Source: Deltaproteobacteria bacterium RIFOXYA12_FULL_61_11 (GTDB taxonomy: Bacteria > Bdellovibrionota_F > JAHFAK01 > YA12-FULL-61-11). From it: a stretch of 6,043 bases of DNA. Positions 1-6,023 of the stretch are shown piece by piece. The stretch covers positions 1 to 6,043 of the forward strand of contig MGSU01000271.1 of the NCBI GenBank assembly GCA_001799195.1, written 5' to 3'. The position numbers and the translations under genes were made by a program. How positions within the stretch are numbered: the first letter of the stretch is position 1; every line of letters starts with the position of its first letter. The notes under the pieces are model-generated. The model made no database searches. It saw nothing but the letters and a program-made list of their open reading frames with translations, and was not told where the DNA came from.

Positions 1-71
1 CTCTGCCCGCTTCGAGGACTTCTGGGAATCTCGCTGTGCTGCCTGAAAACCCACTTTTAGGACGCACACCC

Positions 72-98
72 GTAGGAAGCTGTTAGATGTAGGAAGCT
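72..98. repeat. 10-bp direct repeat, possible operator
   Basis: GTAGGAAGCT occurs perfectly at 72-81 and again at 89-98, so the copies start 17 bp apart. The pair lies just upstream of the possible promoter at 110-137, about where an activator would bind relative to a start site near 144. A regulatory role is inference from position and exact repetition; a chance repeat cannot be excluded. Confidence 0.35.
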
Positions 99-109
99 CC
101 TCGTTCGGC

Positions 110-137
110 TTGCCAAATCGCGAAGAAACCTCATACT
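110..137 (+). promoter_or_regulatory. Possible sigma70-like promoter
   Basis: TTGCCA at 110-115 matches the -35 consensus at five of six bases. CATACT at 132-137 matches the -10 consensus at four of six, with a 16-bp spacer. Transcription would begin near 144 and give a leader of about 29 nt before the ATG at 173. Single sites of this quality occur by chance, so this is only a candidate. Confidence 0.3.
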
Positions 138-161
138 GAGGAGCCGCTCGTCCCCAACCTT

Positions 162-166
162 GGAGG
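162..166 (+). promoter_or_regulatory. Strong ribosome binding site
   Basis: GGAGG lies six bases before the ATG at 173. This fixes the start of the DUF4097-like gene; the reading frame contains no other usable start codon immediately upstream. Confidence 0.8.
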
Positions 167-172
167 TGTTCC

Positions 173-952
173 ATGCCCGCGATCTTCCTGTTCCTCCTGG
201 TCCTCCCGACAATCCTCTCCGCCGCGGTCGAAGAAGAGCGCAAGACGTTTCCCGGGGCAGCGATCACCGCCCTCGAAGTCCACAACAACGCGGGCCGGTT
301 AAAGATCGTAGCCGGGTCCACGACACCCGAGGTCGTAGCCACGAAGCGCGTGTTCGAACCAGGCTGTCGGCTCAGCATGGAACTCCTCGGCTCGAAACTC
401 GTGGTCAAGGTCACGACCGAGTCCGAGAAGTACCGCTCCCCTCGTTGCGACGTCGACCTCACCATCACCATCCCGAAGCGCTGCGCACTCGACCTGCACC
501 TCGGTTCGTGCGATGCCACGGTCTTCGGCACCGAGGGCGACCTCGAGGCCACCTTCGGCAGCGGAGACCTCGAGGTGCAGGCCACGCTCTTGCGCGTCAC
601 CGGACGCAGCGGCAGTGGCGACGTCGAGCTCAAAGGAACGGTCCTCACCGGCGAATGGCGGAGCGGTAGCGGAGACGTCGAACTCGAGGCCTTGGCCGGC
701 CCCTTCGCCGTGACGACGGGAAGCGGGGAGATCGAGCTCACCGTCACTACCCTGCCGGTCGATGCCAAGCTCAACCTGCGCAGCGGCAGCGGTGACATCG
801 AGGTGACCATACCTGCGCAGCTTTGTCCGCGGCCTCAGTTGAAGAGCGGTTCAGGTACCATCGTCAACGACCTGGCAGGTTGCGTCGGACAGGCCTTCGA
901 CCTCGAGGCCGTCACGGGCAGCGGCGACCTCGTCCTCAAGAAAGGGAAGTAA
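173..952 (+). CDS. Exported DUF4097-like beta-repeat (putative adhesin-type) protein
   Basis: This 259-aa protein begins with a hydrophobic segment (residues 2-18, rich in F, L, V and I) ending in SAA, which looks like a Sec signal peptide with cleavage before VEEE. The n-region carries no lysine or arginine, which is unusual. Residues 30-105 resemble the start of DUF4097/putative adhesin domains (an EVHNNAGRLKIVAG stretch). From about residue 125 to the C terminus there are seven GSG repeats (GSGD, GSGE or GSGT) followed by alternating hydrophobic and charged residues, plus one degenerate GSCD copy. They are spaced about 18-25 residues apart, as expected for stacked strands of a beta-solenoid. 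The family is common in envelope proteins and its biochemical role is mostly unknown; the adhesin label is a database name, not a demonstrated function. No lipobox, LPXTG or C-terminal membrane anchor is seen. The protein is probably periplasmic or surface-exposed. It is transcribed alone and converges on the radical SAM operon. Confidence 0.85.
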   Translation: MPAIFLFLLVLPTILSAAVEEERKTFPGAAITALEVHNNAGRLKIVAGSTTPEVVATKRVFEPGCRLSMELLGSKLVVKVTTESEKYRSPRCDVDLTITIPKRCALDLHLGSCDATVFGTEGDLEATFGSGDLEVQATLLRVTGRSGSGDVELKGTVLTGEWRSGSGDVELEALAGPFAVTTGSGEIELTVTTLPVDAKLNLRSGSGDIEVTIPAQLCPRPQLKSGSGTIVNDLAGCVGQAFDLEAVTGSGDLVLKKGK

Positions 953-1142
953 AAGTAATGAACGAAGTGCTAATAAAACCATGTTGGACTTCGGAGCCGC
1001 ACTGTTTTCTACGTTGGCTGTATGAGCCTGGTAATGAAAAGGCATGTGCTCGGATAATGATACTACAAGTGTGTAATACATCAGGATTGCCATCCCTATG
1101 AGGATATGTCGAATTGGATGAACAATGCACTTCCGTGGTCAT
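936..1142 (-). other. Doubtful 68-codon ORF coupled to the radical SAM stop
   Basis: The ATG at 1142-1140 overlaps the TGA stop (1141-1139) of the upstream radical SAM gene as ATGA, a typical arrangement for translational coupling. GAGGA and AGG lie about 9-18 bases upstream. The predicted peptide has cysteines at 7, 26 and 48, an RRK patch at 44-46 and a Ser/Thr/Phe-rich tail. It has no recognisable domain or signal peptide. Against it, codon use is AT-leaning at third positions, unlike the flanking genes, and its last codons run antisense into the 3' end of the DUF4097-like gene. It could be a small accessory or precursor peptide of the operon, but a chance ORF in AT-rich DNA is at least as likely. 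Confidence 0.2.
953..1138. other. AT-rich convergent intergenic island
   Basis: This stretch separates the convergent 3' ends of the DUF4097-like gene and the radical SAM operon. By my count 961-1140 is about 44% GC, against about 70% in a sampled part of the neighbouring gene (541-600). Besides the 68-codon minus-strand ORF, a 47-codon plus-strand ORF starts at 958 (ATG) and stops at 1101, preceded by GGGAAG. It has mixed codon use and no recognisable domain. A 6-bp inverted repeat (CGAAGT 963-968, ACTTCG 988-993) is present, but no classical terminator with a long T run is seen. No tRNA, insertion-sequence ends or attC site could be recognised. Confidence 0.5.
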
Positions 1143-1147
1143 TGTTC
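1120..1147. terminator. Hairpin at the 3' end of the radical SAM operon (possible terminator)
   Basis: GAACAATG at 1120-1127 is perfectly complementary to CATTGTTC at 1140-1147. Inside it, CAC (1128-1130) and GTG (1135-1137) can pair around a TTCC loop, leaving a two-base bulge. The structure covers the stop codon of the second radical SAM gene. Neither strand has a clear T run after the stem, so it is not a textbook intrinsic terminator. It may protect the 3' end or act on both convergent transcripts. Confidence 0.35.
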
Positions 1148-2389
1148 TGGCCTATTCCTCGGTATGGCCGTAAGGAAGGTACCGTACTCCTTGATCTCTT
1201 CCAGACGACAACTCCAGTAGAGCGTTCCCTCGTGCACGGTCATGTCCGGGCACCCATCACACATGTTCATCTTGCCGTCGGGCAGGAAGTCGATCGCCTG
1301 CAAGATGAGCAGAGACTGGGTGTGGACCTTCTCGCGGAACAGCTTGGGGTCGCGCAGGACCGCCTTGACCCAGGCCAGGGCCGCGGCGCGGACTCCTGCG
1401 TCGAGGAAGAAGAAGAGCGCCAGCATCAAGCGTCCCGCCGCGAGTTGCGCCCGGGTGCTCACCGCCAGGTAGCGGCCCTTGAACAGGTGATGGAGGGTCT
1501 GGGTCAGCTCCTGGAAGCGCGGTCCGGCGTAGCCGAGGACCGTGCCCCCGAGGACGAAGCGGGTGGCCAGGGTCCACTTGCTGCTCGCGAGGTCCTGGGT
1601 GCCAGAGAGGTAGGCAGAGGGCCGGTACAGAGGATCGGCCTCGGTCAGGGCAGCCACGACCTCCGAGGCCTCGACGGGTCGGAGAACTCCGAGTTCGGTA
1701 TCGCGGTAACGTTCGTCCGGAGCAACCTCGCGGCCGGCGGCAAAGGTCGTGAGGTGACCGGCCATGGTCGGGTCGCGGTAGAGGATGAAGTGGAAGCTGT
1801 GCACCGTGTCGGCATGTTCGGCGGCCCACCTCGACAGGAGACCGACCTCGTGCAGGTTCTTCTCGTGGACCGTGCAGTTGAAGCCGCAACAGGGTCCGTT
1901 CTCGGCAGCGAGCAGTTCGGCGTACTGCAGGCGCAACGGCAATAATGCGGCCTCGGAGGCAGCCTCAATTCCCTGCCTTGTCTGGGTAGTGTCCACATGG
2001 AAGGTGATCGAGGCTACTCCAGCACCCTGCAGCCGCCGTAGCAGTTCAGGGGTCAGGGCCAGCCCGTTGGTATTGAGCTGCGGCTTCCACCCCAGGGTTC
2101 GGACGAGTTCGACGAGTTCGACGAGTTCGGGGTGGACCAGGGGATCACCGCCGGCAATGGCCATGGCGTCGCTGCGGCGCAACCGGCGGAAGACCTCGAG
2201 TTCGGCGCGGAGCTGCTCGAGGCTCTTGTGACCGTCCTTGTGGGGGTCGCGATAACACCCTCGGCAGTGGAGATTGCAACGGGTGGTGATCTCGAGCCAG
2301 GACATGGCGTTGTCGGTGAGCGACCAGGGCAGCCGGTACATCCTTCCGTGATCGAGCAGACCGAGGCCCGAGCTGTTGCACGATTCCAT
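1139..2389 (-). CDS. Radical SAM protein, second gene of a paralogous pair
   Basis: This 416-aa protein is a radical SAM enzyme. CxxxCxxC at residues 38, 42 and 45, within TRCNLHCRGCY, should bind the [4Fe-4S] cluster that cleaves S-adenosylmethionine. GGDP at 80-83 replaces the usual GGEP of the SAM-binding loop. FHVDTTQTR lies near 131-139, YLSGTQDLASSKW at 260-272 and a hydrophobic helical stretch at about 319-345. CDGCPDMTVHEG follows with Cys 377, 380 and 394, possibly an auxiliary cluster site. The same elements occur in the upstream paralog at matching spacing. The start chosen is the ATG at 2389, because GGAG lies six bases before it. A GTG at 2401 would add four residues but has no ribosome binding site. 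It follows its paralog by 15 bases, so they are surely one operon. The substrate is unknown: the hydrophobic segment hints at a membrane or lipid substrate, and peptide modification is the main alternative. Confidence 0.9.
   Translation of the reverse strand: MESCNSSGLGLLDHGRMYRLPWSLTDNAMSWLEITTRCNLHCRGCYRDPHKDGHKSLEQLRAELEVFRRLRRSDAMAIAGGDPLVHPELVELVELVRTLGWKPQLNTNGLALTPELLRRLQGAGVASITFHVDTTQTRQGIEAASEAALLPLRLQYAELLAAENGPCCGFNCTVHEKNLHEVGLLSRWAAEHADTVHSFHFILYRDPTMAGHLTTFAAGREVAPDERYRDTELGVLRPVEASEVVAALTEADPLYRPSAYLSGTQDLASSKWTLATRFVLGGTVLGYAGPRFQELTQTLHHLFKGRYLAVSTRAQLAAGRLMLALFFFLDAGVRAAALAWVKAVLRDPKLFREKVHTQSLLILQAIDFLPDGKMNMCDGCPDMTVHEGTLYWSCRLEEIKEYGTFLTAIPRNRPEQ
2102..2128. repeat. Three tandem 9-bp repeats inside the radical SAM gene
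   Basis: GACGAGTTC is repeated three times without a mismatch, at 2102-2110, 2111-2119 and 2120-2128. On the coding strand it encodes ELV three times in the helix after the GGDP loop. The paralog has the same length here with unrelated codons, so the repeat did not expand the protein. Confidence 0.8.
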
Positions 2390-2395
2390 GCCAAG

Positions 2396-2399
2396 CTCC
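2396..2399 (-). promoter_or_regulatory. Ribosome binding site that decides the start at 2389
   Basis: On the minus strand GGAG (2399-2396) is followed by six bases and then ATG at 2389-2387. The in-frame GTG at 2401 overlaps this site and has only a T-rich, SD-free sequence upstream. ATG is therefore the preferred start. Confidence 0.6.
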
Positions 2400-2404
2400 A
2401 CGAG

Positions 2405-3685
2405 TTACATCAAAAAACGCGCTGAGTTCTTGACCTTGGCGTCGAGGTAATCGGCCGTGCACAAGGGCACCACCACTCCGTCCCGGACCGTGGCGTCGGG
2501 ACAATTCTGGCAGTACTCGAGTTCGCCGCTCGGCGCGAGCGAGGGTCCGCCCTGGAAGATGAAGCTCTTCTGGAAGATGCGCGCGCCGGGCCGCAGAAGC
2601 GTGGAAAGGAAGGCCAGGGTCCTGCCCATGAGGCGCAGGTCCAGGCAGGTCAGACAGTAGATCAGGCAGGCCAGCACGGCCTTGCCGCCGTTGGCCACCC
2701 GACCCGAGGGATAGGTACCGCGCACCTTCATCGAGAACCACTGGGCGAAGCGCAGGAAGTTCTTGAACCGATCGGTGGTGTGCAGGACTCTGGTGGAGCC
2801 ATCGGGCAAGGCAATGGTGAAGGAGAAGTAGAACAACCACTTCTTGGCCGCGAGGCTCCTGGTCGAGGCGATATAACCGAAGGGTTCCATGCCGAGACGC
2901 TCGTAGAGATAGGGGGCAACCTCATCGAGACCTACCTCCTGGCCAGCGAGGTCGCTCCCACCGCTGCGGCGATCGAGCACGCCCTCCCCCCCGGTGCCTC
3001 GATAACGCGCGATCATGGCGTCGAAGTCGGTGCAACAGGTGACCAGCATCCGGTGATACGAGGGATTGGTACAGAGGAAGCGGACCACGTGTGCGAGCTG
3101 GGGCAGGTTGTCCTGGTAGAGGGTGACATTGAGCGAACAGAAGAGCCCTTGGGCGTTGATGCGCCGGGCAAAGGCGAGGCGCAGCTCGTCGAGGTCGGCC
3201 TCGTTCGCACCCTTGGGAATATCCGGACGGTGCTGATGGGAATCGAGGTGCAGATAAATGGTCGAGAGGCCGGCCCTCTTGCACGCGGCGAGCAGCTCAT
3301 CGGTCAGCAGGAGGCCGTTGCTGAGCATCTGCACCACCACGCCCTTGCTCTTGGCATAGGCTATAATTTCTGGAAGTTGCGGATGAAGGGTCGGCTCGCC
3401 GCCGGCCAGGCTGATCGCGCTGACCCGGCGTTCCGAGACGATGAGGTCGAGCTCGGCCTTGATTTGTTCGAGCGGCTTGGTCGAACCGTGGCGGTCTTTA
3501 TAGCAGGCGCGACAACTGATGTTACAGGCCTGGTTGACCTCGATCACGCAGTGCGGGACGCTGCGCTTGTCGTAGGGCATGAGCATCGGCCGGCAGAGCT
3601 TGCCGCCGAGCACCAACTCGGCCGGGTCGTCCCCCTCCCGGGGCCGAAGTCCGGCACCCTCAAGAGCCACGTCACTCGTCGTCAT
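2405..3685 (-). CDS. Radical SAM protein, first gene of a paralogous pair
   Basis: This 426-aa protein is a radical SAM enzyme with CxxxCxxC at residues 54, 58 and 61 (QACNISCRACYKD), GGEP at 95-98, SNG at 122-124 and an HLDSHQHR segment at 146-153. Further on come YIASTRSLAAKKW at 271-283 and a cysteine-containing hydrophobic stretch at about 335-364. The C-terminal motif CQNCPDATVRDG has Cys 392, 395 and 409. That last motif, CxxCPDxTVxxGxxxxxC, has the same spacing in the downstream paralog and could hold a second iron-sulfur cluster. This is not a standard SPASM domain, and I cannot assign a named subfamily. The ATG at 3685 is preceded by GAGGTG with good spacing, which fixes the start. 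It is first in the operon and divergent from the membrane glycosyltransferase. The general enzyme class is secure; the reaction and substrate are unknown. Lipid or lipid-linked glycan modification is inferred from the hydrophobic segment and the neighbour. Confidence 0.92.
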   Translation of the reverse strand: MTTSDVALEGAGLRPREGDDPAELVLGGKLCRPMLMPYDKRSVPHCVIEVNQACNISCRACYKDRHGSTKPLEQIKAELDLIVSERRVSAISLAGGEPTLHPQLPEIIAYAKSKGVVVQMLSNGLLLTDELLAACKRAGLSTIYLHLDSHQHRPDIPKGANEADLDELRLAFARRINAQGLFCSLNVTLYQDNLPQLAHVVRFLCTNPSYHRMLVTCCTDFDAMIARYRGTGGEGVLDRRSGGSDLAGQEVGLDEVAPYLYERLGMEPFGYIASTRSLAAKKWLFYFSFTIALPDGSTRVLHTTDRFKNFLRFAQWFSMKVRGTYPSGRVANGGKAVLACLIYCLTCLDLRLMGRTLAFLSTLLRPGARIFQKSFIFQGGPSLAPSGELEYCQNCPDATVRDGVVVPLCTADYLDAKVKNSARFLM

Positions 3686-3690
3686 CGTCC

Positions 3691-3697
3691 CACCTCG
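3691..3697 (-). promoter_or_regulatory. Ribosome binding site of the first radical SAM gene
   Basis: On the minus strand the bases before the ATG at 3685 read GAGGTGGGACG. The GAGG core sits about seven bases upstream of the start, a strong site that supports this start over the internal ATG codons at residues 34 and 36. Confidence 0.7.
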
Positions 3698-3700
3698 TTC

Positions 3701-3715
3701 ACCCGGGGTCCGGGT
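3701..3715 (-). promoter_or_regulatory. GC-rich hairpin in the leader of the radical SAM operon
   Basis: ACCCGG (3701-3706) and CCGGGT (3710-3715) form a perfect 6-bp stem with a 3-base loop. In the minus-strand transcript the stem ends four bases before the GAGGTG ribosome binding site, so it could influence translation initiation. It could equally be a small operator or chance in GC-rich DNA. Confidence 0.35.
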
Positions 3716-3796
3716 CGCTAGCTACCATGCCCGAGGTCGCAAGTCGAGGGGAAAGCCGCGACCGTCGGCCGCACTGGAACCCTCCTCCACCAAGGC

Positions 3797-3826
3797 ATTG
3801 TATCGAGGACAAAGGTGTAGTATCCA
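3797..3826 (-). promoter_or_regulatory. Possible promoter of the radical SAM operon
   Basis: Read on the minus strand, TGGATA (3826-3821, four of six matches to -35) is followed after 18 bp by TACAAT (3802-3797, five of six matches to -10). This would give a leader of about 105 nt containing the hairpin at 3701-3715. The -35 element is weak, so confidence is low. Confidence 0.28.
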
Positions 3827-3857
3827 CCAACTCGGTCGCCGTCTGGCGCTCTGGTGG
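3824..3857. repeat. Nested inverted repeat upstream of the glycosyltransferase gene
   Basis: CCACCA (3824-3829) pairs with TGGTGG (3852-3857). Inside this, CGCC (3837-3840) pairs with GGCG (3845-3848) around a GTCT loop. The structure ends 24 bases before the ATG at 3882. It could be an operator dyad for divergent control or a hairpin in the glycosyltransferase mRNA leader. Both roles are inference. Confidence 0.4.
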
Positions 3858-3881
3858 CTTGTCCTACCTGCGAGTTGAGCA

Positions 3882-6023
3882 ATGGTCCTCGAGCAATCGA
3901 TACACCCTCTCCCGAGTGATCAGCCTCGCCTGCTGCATGCAACGTTGGTCGTAGGTTTGGGCCTCAGCCTGCTCGCCCGGTCGGTGCTCATCTGGATCCT
4001 GCCCCAAACCGACGACGACAGCTTCACCTCGATGCTCCTGGCCGACCTCTTCTGCCGAAACACCGAGGTGCCCCACAACCAGCCCTTGCCGTCGATCCTG
4101 TTCTGCTGGGGCTCGACCTTTCTCGGCACCAACGTGGTGGTCTACCGCTCGTTCGAGGTCCTGGCGACCGCGGCGACGGCCTTCCTCGTCTATCGTCTCG
4201 GCAGAACCCTGTACGATCGGACCACAGGGCTCCTGGCCTGTCAGCTCTTCACCTGCCTGCCCCTCTCCTTCTGTCTTTCGTGCATCGTGAAGACCTACAG
4301 CCTCGTGATGCTGTTCTCGGCTGCGGCACTCGTGTTTTTTTTCAGTGCTTTGAGACGGAACAGCCTCGTATTGGCCGCAGGGAGCGGACTCTGCGTCTTC
4401 TCGGCCTTCGCCTGCAAGAACCTCGGCGCCATCGGGATCGCGCCGGCCATGGTCCTGACCTTGGTGGCCCTGTGGCGCTCGCGACGAGAACCCCGGGCAA
4501 GACGGGTATTCGCCTTGTCCCTCACATCGACGCTCGCCTGCTGTCTCCCGCTGGGTCTGCTCATCTGGTGGCGGTTGCCGACCTATGGCAGCTCCATCCT
4601 CAACGACTTCGCCATCTCCAGCCGTCTGCGCCTCTGGCTCGACGCGAGGCCGCTGCCCTGGCAAGATTTCCAGTCCTACTCGAGTATCCTCCCCTACGTG
4701 TTCCTCCCTGCCCTCGGATGGTGGGCGTGGAACCACCTCCGGGCACGCTGGTCCGACCCCGCCCGAAGACCTTTGCCGGAACCACCCGATCGAGGGATGG
4801 AGTCGCTCGCTCCACGGCTGATCCCGGCAGTGCTCCTTGGGAGCAACCTCGGACTGGTGTTCCTCAATCCCATCAACCATATACCGAGAGGACTGGCTCC
4901 GTCGTTGCCGATCCTGGCCCTCTCGACCGCCGCGGTCCTCGCCGGTCTCTACCGGGAAGCCGCATCCCGGCGAGTTGCCCTCTCGTGGCTCCTGGCCCTA
5001 GCCGGGGTCTCCTGCATCTATCCGGGGCTCTTCCTCGCGAACCTCTGCCACCTCTGGGAGCTCGACGCCTTTTTCACCATGGCGACCCCCCAGGGCATTC
5101 TCCTGGTCTTCGGTTGCATCCTCGCAGTACAACTCGTCCTGTTCGCGCTCCTGCACCTCGTCCAGCGCGGACCGGCACCCGTGTTCCTGGGTCGGTGTAG
5201 GACCGGGGCCATGCTGGTAGTGGTCCTCAGCTCCACCCTCTTCGGTATCCTCTACGGCGCCTCACCCCTCTGGCAGCTCGGCAAGGCGATGCAACCGAAC
5301 CTGGATGCTCTGGCCACGCTACCCTCCTGCAGAGTCATCGGCGGAGGAGACGCCGTCACCTTCCTCGGCTACCCGGCCTTCGCCAATTTCCACAGTCTCC
5401 CGCGCAAGGACCTGATCCGGGCCTTTTCCGGGGACCTCGAGGCGGTCCTGCGCCATTACTCCATCGCCCATATCCTCCATCCTCGCGAGCCCCAGGAGGT
5501 TGGACAGCACATCCTGACGTCGATCGCACAGCAGTACCAACTCGGTCCGGTCAGCCTGGAAACCCTGCTCCTCGGCCGCACCGACTACCACCGGATCTAT
5601 GACAACGGCTCGGTCTCGGTCCTCCACTTCCCCGCTATCCGATCCGTCGCGTGCGACAACCACCTGCTCCTCGACCGGCACCGCCCACCGCTTGAAGTCG
5701 ACACGATCGAGGCCAGTCTGACCCTTCGCGCCGTTCCCGCTCGTCCGGGCGAGTGGTCGCTGACCCTTGCCAACCGGAGCAAACACGCCAAGGCCTTCCG
5801 ATTGAGCTTCCACGATGCACCTCCGGAACAGACCACGGCTCTCGATGAGCGGGGAATAGCCCCCCCCCTCTGGTCGGCGACCAACACCGTCGCTTCTGAA
5901 TGGAGGATGAGTCTACGGCCGACCGACTGGTCCGTACGGCAGGGTTTTTTAGTGCGGGCTCAGCAGGGAACCAACCCCACAGGCCTCACGGTCTTCCTCG
6001 GTACCAACGCAGGAGTGGATTAA
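3882..6023 (+). CDS. GT39/ArnT-like GT-C membrane glycosyltransferase
   Basis: This 713-aa integral membrane protein has about ten or more predicted membrane segments between residues 20 and 460, followed by a soluble region of about 250 residues. The first extracytoplasmic loop contains TDDDSF (Asp 44-46) at the place where GT-C enzymes carry their catalytic or metal-binding acidic residues. HNQPLP (65-70), an RLGRTLYDRTTGLLA stretch and KTYSLVMLF follow in the order seen in GT39/ArnT/PMT-like proteins. The family moves a sugar from a polyprenyl-phosphate donor to a lipid or protein acceptor on the outer face of the membrane. The exact sugar and acceptor cannot be told. The C-terminal part (about 465-713) has an alpha/beta-looking section and then a beta-rich end; I do not recognise it. 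An in-frame TGA lies one codon before the ATG, so no longer start is possible. The ribosome binding site is weak. It is divergent from the radical SAM operon, with a shared control region of 196 bases. Confidence 0.85.
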   Translation: MVLEQSIHPLPSDQPRLLHATLVVGLGLSLLARSVLIWILPQTDDDSFTSMLLADLFCRNTEVPHNQPLPSILFCWGSTFLGTNVVVYRSFEVLATAATAFLVYRLGRTLYDRTTGLLACQLFTCLPLSFCLSCIVKTYSLVMLFSAAALVFFFSALRRNSLVLAAGSGLCVFSAFACKNLGAIGIAPAMVLTLVALWRSRREPRARRVFALSLTSTLACCLPLGLLIWWRLPTYGSSILNDFAISSRLRLWLDARPLPWQDFQSYSSILPYVFLPALGWWAWNHLRARWSDPARRPLPEPPDRGMESLAPRLIPAVLLGSNLGLVFLNPINHIPRGLAPSLPILALSTAAVLAGLYREAASRRVALSWLLALAGVSCIYPGLFLANLCHLWELDAFFTMATPQGILLVFGCILAVQLVLFALLHLVQRGPAPVFLGRCRTGAMLVVVLSSTLFGILYGASPLWQLGKAMQPNLDALATLPSCRVIGGGDAVTFLGYPAFANFHSLPRKDLIRAFSGDLEAVLRHYSIAHILHPREPQEVGQHILTSIAQQYQLGPVSLETLLLGRTDYHRIYDNGSVSVLHFPAIRSVACDNHLLLDRHRPPLEVDTIEASLTLRAVPARPGEWSLTLANRSKHAKAFRLSFHDAPPEQTTALDERGIAPPLWSATNTVASEWRMSLRPTDWSVRQGFLVRAQQGTNPTGLTVFLGTNAGVD

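Larger units (their letters stand above)
1..172. other. Upstream leader region, no complete gene
   Basis: No complete gene is visible here. The first bases could be the 3' end of a gene entering from the left: one plus-strand frame reads SARFEDFWESRCAA and then stops at 44-46, and another stays open to a stop at 58-60. Neither is long enough to judge. From about 60 onward the stretch looks like the regulatory leader of the following gene, with a direct repeat, a possible promoter and a ribosome binding site, each listed separately. Confidence 0.4.

Noticed and set aside
173-952. GSG-coding nucleotide repeats as a CRISPR or minisatellite array
   Set aside because: The repeated units differ in sequence and spacing at DNA level and keep the reading frame, so they reflect protein repeats.
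961-1020. Possible integron attC site (GTTGGAC at 984-990 fits GTTRRRY)
   Set aside because: No matching RYYYAAC partner or typical attC stem was found, so the single 7-base match is chance.
1106-1945. 279-codon plus-strand ORF
   Set aside because: It lies antisense to the second radical SAM gene, whose motifs are unmistakable. Its translation is low-complexity (rich in E, G, R, Q) with no domain, as expected for the reverse frame of GC-rich DNA.
2780-3721. 313-codon plus-strand ORF
   Set aside because: It is the antisense shadow of the first radical SAM gene, with no recognisable motif and no plausible ribosome binding site.
3864-4880. 338-codon minus-strand ORF
   Set aside because: It is antisense to the glycosyltransferase. 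The product is highly charged and repetitive in E, G, Q and R, which is typical of a GC-rich shadow frame.
4280-5200. 306-codon plus-strand ORF in another frame of the glycosyltransferase
   Set aside because: It overlaps the membrane-spanning part of a well-supported gene. Its translation is Arg/Pro-rich without structure.
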